From Microcystis aeruginosa W13-11 (lineage in GTDB: Bacteria; Cyanobacteriota; Cyanobacteriia; Cyanobacteriales; Microcystaceae): a DNA stretch of 64,000 nucleotides. Every line of letters starts with the position of its first letter. Positions within the stretch are counted from its first letter, which is position 1. The notes beneath the pieces are model-generated. The model was not told the origin of the DNA and searched no databases. It was given only the letters and a program-made list of their open reading frames with translations. Positions 61,023-64,000 of this stretch are shown here, one piece after another. The DNA lies in NCBI GenBank assembly GCA_009995705.1, contig JAADBR010000007.1, forward strand, positions 1-64,000, in the 5' to 3' direction. The position numbers and the translations under genes are program-made.

Positions 61023-62750
61023 TTGAAATCTCGCTCTAGTTATTGGAACCTCATTCCCTATCTCCGTCCCCAAACCCAAACAATTATTTTGGCGTTTATC
61101 TGTACGATCGGATTTACGGTATTTTGGCCGATTTTAGCCTGGTTAGCTGGACAAATGGCCAGATATATCGGTGAGGGAAATGTGCAAGCATTGGCGACAC
61201 TTTCGGGGGTGGGGGCAGTGGTTTTTTTACTGCGGGGAATGTCTCAGTATGGGCAAGATTCCCTGATGGCAAAAGCTTCTTTAAAAATTGCCCTAGAATT
61301 GAGAAAAAAAGTTTATGCACACCTGCAAACCCTCGGCTTAAATTACTTTGAAACGGCAAAAACTGGTGATTTATCCTATCGTTTAACGGAAGATATCGAT
61401 CGCATTGGGGAAGTAATTAATAAATTTTTCCACGATTTTATTCCCTCAGCCTTACAGTTAATTGTCGTGTTTGCCTATATGTTTATTGTTAACTGGCAAT
61501 TGACGATCGCTGTCATTATTATCGCTCCTTTGTTAGGAGTTTTGGTGGGATTTTTTGGTGAAAAATTATTACAATATGCTCGTCGCGCTCAAGCGAAAAT
61601 ATCTAATATTTCTGCGTTATTAACCGAAGTTTTTGGCGGTATTCGTGTGGTGCAAGCTTTCGCCGCTGAAGATTATCAAACCGAGCTTTTTGCCCAAGAA
61701 GCGGAGGAAAATCGCCGCGCTCAATACCTATCGGAATCCACCAAAGCTTTACAATACGTCGTGGTGGGATTTTTGCAAGCGATGGGAGTTATCTTTTTAT
61801 TTTTCCTTGCGGGTTGGCAAATTTCCCAAAAGAATTTAACTGGTGTTGAGTTTGTTAGCTATGTGGCGGCGGTGGCCATGTTAATCGATCCTATCGCCCA
61901 TATCACCAGTAATTATAATCAATTTAAACAGGGTCAAGCCTCCATGGATCGGATTTTTGAATTGTTAGCTATTCTGCCAACAATTACCGAAAAACCGAAT
62001 GCGATCGAGTTGCCACACCATAGCAAAGAAGTTGAATATTGTCAAGTAAATTTTTATTACAATGAGGACAGACAGGTTTTAAAAAATATTAATTTTACTG
62101 CACACGCTGGGGAAATGATTGCTTTAGTGGGAGCATCGGGAGCGGGAAAAACCACTTTAGTTAATCTTTTATTGCGTTTTTATGACCCCAATTCCGGCAA
62201 GATTTTAATCGATGGGGTGGATATTCGTGATGTGACTTTAAAAAGTCTCCGGCGACAAATTGGCGTAGTTTTGCAGGAAAATATTCTCTTTTCTGGTACT
62301 ATAGCCCAAAATATTGCTTTTGGTCAGGGAGATTTTAATCTGCAAGAGGTGGAAAAAGCGGCAAAAATTGCCAACGCTCATCAATTTATCAGTGAACTTT
62401 CCCAGGGTTACTATACCTATGTGGGAGAAAGGGGTGTTAATTTATCGGGTGGACAAAGACAAAGAATCGCCATCGCGCGAGCGGTTTTATCTAATCCGAG
62501 AATTTTAATCTTAGATGAAGCAACTTCAGCGCTCGATTCGGAATCGGAAGCTTTAGTGCAGGAAGCTTTAGAAAGAATTATGACGGAGCGCACAGTATTT
62601 GTTATTGCTCACCGATTAGCAACTGTCAGAAAAGCTAACCGTATTTTAGTCTTAGAAAAGGGTGAAATTATCGAGGTGGGTAATCACGAGGAGTTATTAA
62701 ATCTTAATGGTCGTTACGCTCAATTTCATGCTAGACAATTTCAAGATTAG
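61023..62750 (+). CDS. MsbA-like ABC exporter (fused permease-ATPase)
   Basis: 575 residues. Six membrane segments in residues 1-310 and an ATPase domain after ~330: Walker A GASGAGKTT, signature LSGGQRQRIAIARA, Walker B ILILDEATSALD. Substrate unknown (lipid or peptide class). No ATG is near; the start is TTG 61023, after in-frame TAA at 61014, with AAAGG 13 bases upstream. Confidence 0.85.
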   Translation: MKSRSSYWNLIPYLRPQTQTIILAFICTIGFTVFWPILAWLAGQMARYIGEGNVQALATLSGVGAVVFLLRGMSQYGQDSLMAKASLKIALELRKKVYAHLQTLGLNYFETAKTGDLSYRLTEDIDRIGEVINKFFHDFIPSALQLIVVFAYMFIVNWQLTIAVIIIAPLLGVLVGFFGEKLLQYARRAQAKISNISALLTEVFGGIRVVQAFAAEDYQTELFAQEAEENRRAQYLSESTKALQYVVVGFLQAMGVIFLFFLAGWQISQKNLTGVEFVSYVAAVAMLIDPIAHITSNYNQFKQGQASMDRIFELLAILPTITEKPNAIELPHHSKEVEYCQVNFYYNEDRQVLKNINFTAHAGEMIALVGASGAGKTTLVNLLLRFYDPNSGKILIDGVDIRDVTLKSLRRQIGVVLQENILFSGTIAQNIAFGQGDFNLQEVEKAAKIANAHQFISELSQGYYTYVGERGVNLSGGQRQRIAIARAVLSNPRILILDEATSALDSESEALVQEALERIMTERTVFVIAHRLATVRKANRILVLEKGEIIEVGNHEELLNLNGRYAQFHARQFQD

Positions 62751-62804
62751 TCTATTTGGCGTTAAGAATTGGGCGTTATTTCTGATTTTATCATTCAAGC
62801 CAAG

Positions 62805-62862
62805 TTTTTGGGGGGTAGAACCCCCCAAACCCCGGAGCGCATTAGTTTTTCGGTGGGATGCT
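62805..62862. repeat. dispersed hairpin repeat, copy 2
   Basis: TTTGGGGGGT (62807-62816) pairs with ACCCCCCAAA (62820-62829) with a 3-base loop; followed by GCGCATTAG, TTTTTCGGTGGGATGCT. Matches 51621-51677. Downstream of the ABC exporter. May provide weak termination. Confidence 0.65.
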
Positions 62863-62911
62863 GACACGCGGTTGTTCATACACTTGTACTAATTTCAGAA
62901 TCACCGATATA

Positions 62912-62963
62912 GCAGTTATCTTAATGGTGAGGTACGAAGTTTTCGTTTTGGGGAGTCAGTCGC
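62912..62963 (+). repeat. dispersed ~50-bp repeat, copy 2
   Basis: AGCAGTTATCTTAATGGTGA and GGTACGAAGTTTTCGTTTTG match 3661-3712. Found 50 bases after the hairpin repeat. The rest of the gap (62964-63183) contains a long imperfect inverted pair (GGTGGCTCTCTTA, TAAGAGAGCCATT) and no gene. Confidence 0.65.
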
Positions 62964-63183
62964 GGAATTAGGTGGCTCTCTTATCTTTGTGTGATAACTT
63001 ATATAGTAGTGATCGATCTTTGTGTCTCTGTGGTTCGTTCCACTCACTCGCCGGCAACACTGTATCTTAGGATGCATTTCACCCACCAAACCTAAGAGAG
63101 CCATTAGGTTAGACTTCATCTTTAGGGAAACGCTGTAACTATCCAGACAGAATTAATTACACATATTTTTCCGTTCCCTCTAC

Positions 63184-64000
63184 TTAGGGTTTTTTTCGGG
63201 GAATTCCTCGCAAGGTTAAAACATCATCGAGGGTGGAACAATAGTTTTTTAAACCGAAATCAGCAGGAGTATAGGTTTTAATGTGGGTGAAGTGGCGATA
63301 ATTCATCGCAAAACGGTCCCATGCTTCCATCTGCAAGTTAAAAACTTTGATAAAAAAGTTAGCAATGGTTAAAGATAAAGGAATGCGAAAATAGATTTTT
63401 TTGTTTAAATAAGCGCAGATTTCCTCCACTGCTTGGTTAGCTGTTGTGCGTTGATTGCCTAGGACAATTTTGCTTTCTGGTGCGGGATTTTCGATTAAAT
63501 AATTCACCACTTGAGCTATATCTTGAGCATGGATAAAATGAAAACTGCCATCAGCTTGAAACCAACGCACTAAACCGATATATTTCAACACATCTGGTAA
63601 ACCACCATAGATATGAGAATAGGGTTTATTTTCGTCACCACCTAAGACAAAAGTGGGGTATAAAGTGATAATTTTATCGGCAATTTCTAGGTTAGTAAAT
63701 TTACTATAACAAATATATTTAGTGCGGATATAATTAGTTCCTATCTCCCCAGCTTCCGGTAAAGGTTGATTATTTTGATTGAGAATGCTGGCAGTGGAAA
63801 AGTAGAGGACTTTCTTGCAGATTTGAGCATCTAAATAACTCATTAATTCTAGGGTTTTTACCACATTAATCTGATAACTTTCCTCCTCTCCTCCCCAACT
63901 GGTAGCGATTAAAACCGCTATATTCATTGTTTTTAAAAGCTCGGCATATATCCCAATATTTTCCATATCGCCTAAAAGTATATGAACATTTGATCGCCCT
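63184..64000 (-). CDS. NAD-dependent epimerase/dehydratase family protein (5' end outside window)
   Basis: The frame stays open to the window edge (VHILLGDMENIGIYAELLKT), so the N-terminal GxxGxxG part lies beyond 64000. SDR features are IAVLIATSWGG, VLYFSTASILN, the active-site YIRTKYICYSK (Tyr-x3-Lys pattern), HIYGGLPDVLKYI and FHFIHAQDIAQVVNYLIE. Extended SDR, likely acting on a nucleotide sugar or similar. Assigning the Met at 63966 as the start would leave it truncated, so it is not the real start. Confidence 0.8.
   Translation of the reverse strand, partial: GRSNVHILLGDMENIGIYAELLKTMNIAVLIATSWGGEEESYQINVVKTLELMSYLDAQICKKVLYFSTASILNQNNQPLPEAGEIGTNYIRTKYICYSKFTNLEIADKIITLYPTFVLGGDENKPYSHIYGGLPDVLKYIGLVRWFQADGSFHFIHAQDIAQVVNYLIENPAPESKIVLGNQRTTANQAVEEICAYLNKKIYFRIPLSLTIANFFIKVFNLQMEAWDRFAMNYRHFTHIKTYTPADFGLKNYCSTLDDVLTLRGIPRKKP

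Overview
The window looks like chromosomal DNA of a unicellular bloom-forming cyanobacterium, most likely Microcystis aeruginosa or a close relative. The evidence is cyanobacterial core genes (ntcA, a Ycf51 protein, a CcsA/Ycf5 protein, txlA, a DUF3084 protein, menF for phylloquinone), scattered HIP1 octamers (GCGATCGC), a dnaB carrying an intein, and a very high load of short dispersed palindromic repeats, MITE-like elements and decayed toxin-antitoxin genes. No rRNA, tRNA, CRISPR array or intact insertion sequence was seen.

Layout. 0-2.8 kb: accessory edge with the end of a DUF4351 protein, a transposase remnant, a PEP-CTERM protein, a truncated HNH endonuclease and an apparently intact toxin-antitoxin pair. 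2.8-11.2 kb: larE, a YraQ-type permease with its TIGR03943 partner, an Ig-like/beta-propeller lipoprotein candidate, an aldehyde dehydrogenase, menF, a NIL-ferredoxin and txlA. 11.3-25.4 kb: a GC-rich tandem palindrome array, a putative toroid-fold protein, ftsH, ccsA, an aspartoacylase-like gene, a kinase/methyltransferase/DUF815 ATPase cluster, two decayed Uma2 genes, then ntcA with a DUF3084 gene and divergent fabI. 25.4-36.1 kb: a MITE, a GHL10 protein, a GT39-type glycosyltransferase, intein-bearing dnaB, cobM, a small zinc-ribbon gene, tspO, a SUI1/YciH factor, an FeS-type photolyase and a possible HetZ-related regulator.

36.1-44.4 kb is an accessory island and the most interesting part. 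It holds a membrane-anchored beta-propeller-like protein, then a tight three-gene operon: a TIR-GUN4 fusion followed by two proteins that share a domain (C-terminal in one, N-terminal in the next). This arrangement resembles the effector-associated adaptor domains of bacterial conflict systems. Next come a convergent coiled-coil membrane protein and a divergent GUN4-like lipoprotein. The upstream regions of these last two genes are paralogous in four ordered blocks. A TolC-like fragment and HigBA/HicAB remnants close the island.

44.4-64 kb: core genes again. These are an iron-type alcohol dehydrogenase family member, ycf51, queE, an M1 peptidase with HEAT-like repeats, a DUF4079 protein, a CobW-type metal GTPase, an MntC/ZnuA-type binding protein, thrS lacking the TGS domain, purC, coaE, an EcfT-type protein, a lytic transglycosylase, cysC, an MsbA-like ABC exporter and a sugar-nucleotide epimerase cut by the window end. 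The gaps hold further dispersed repeats, several of them present at two or more places in the window.
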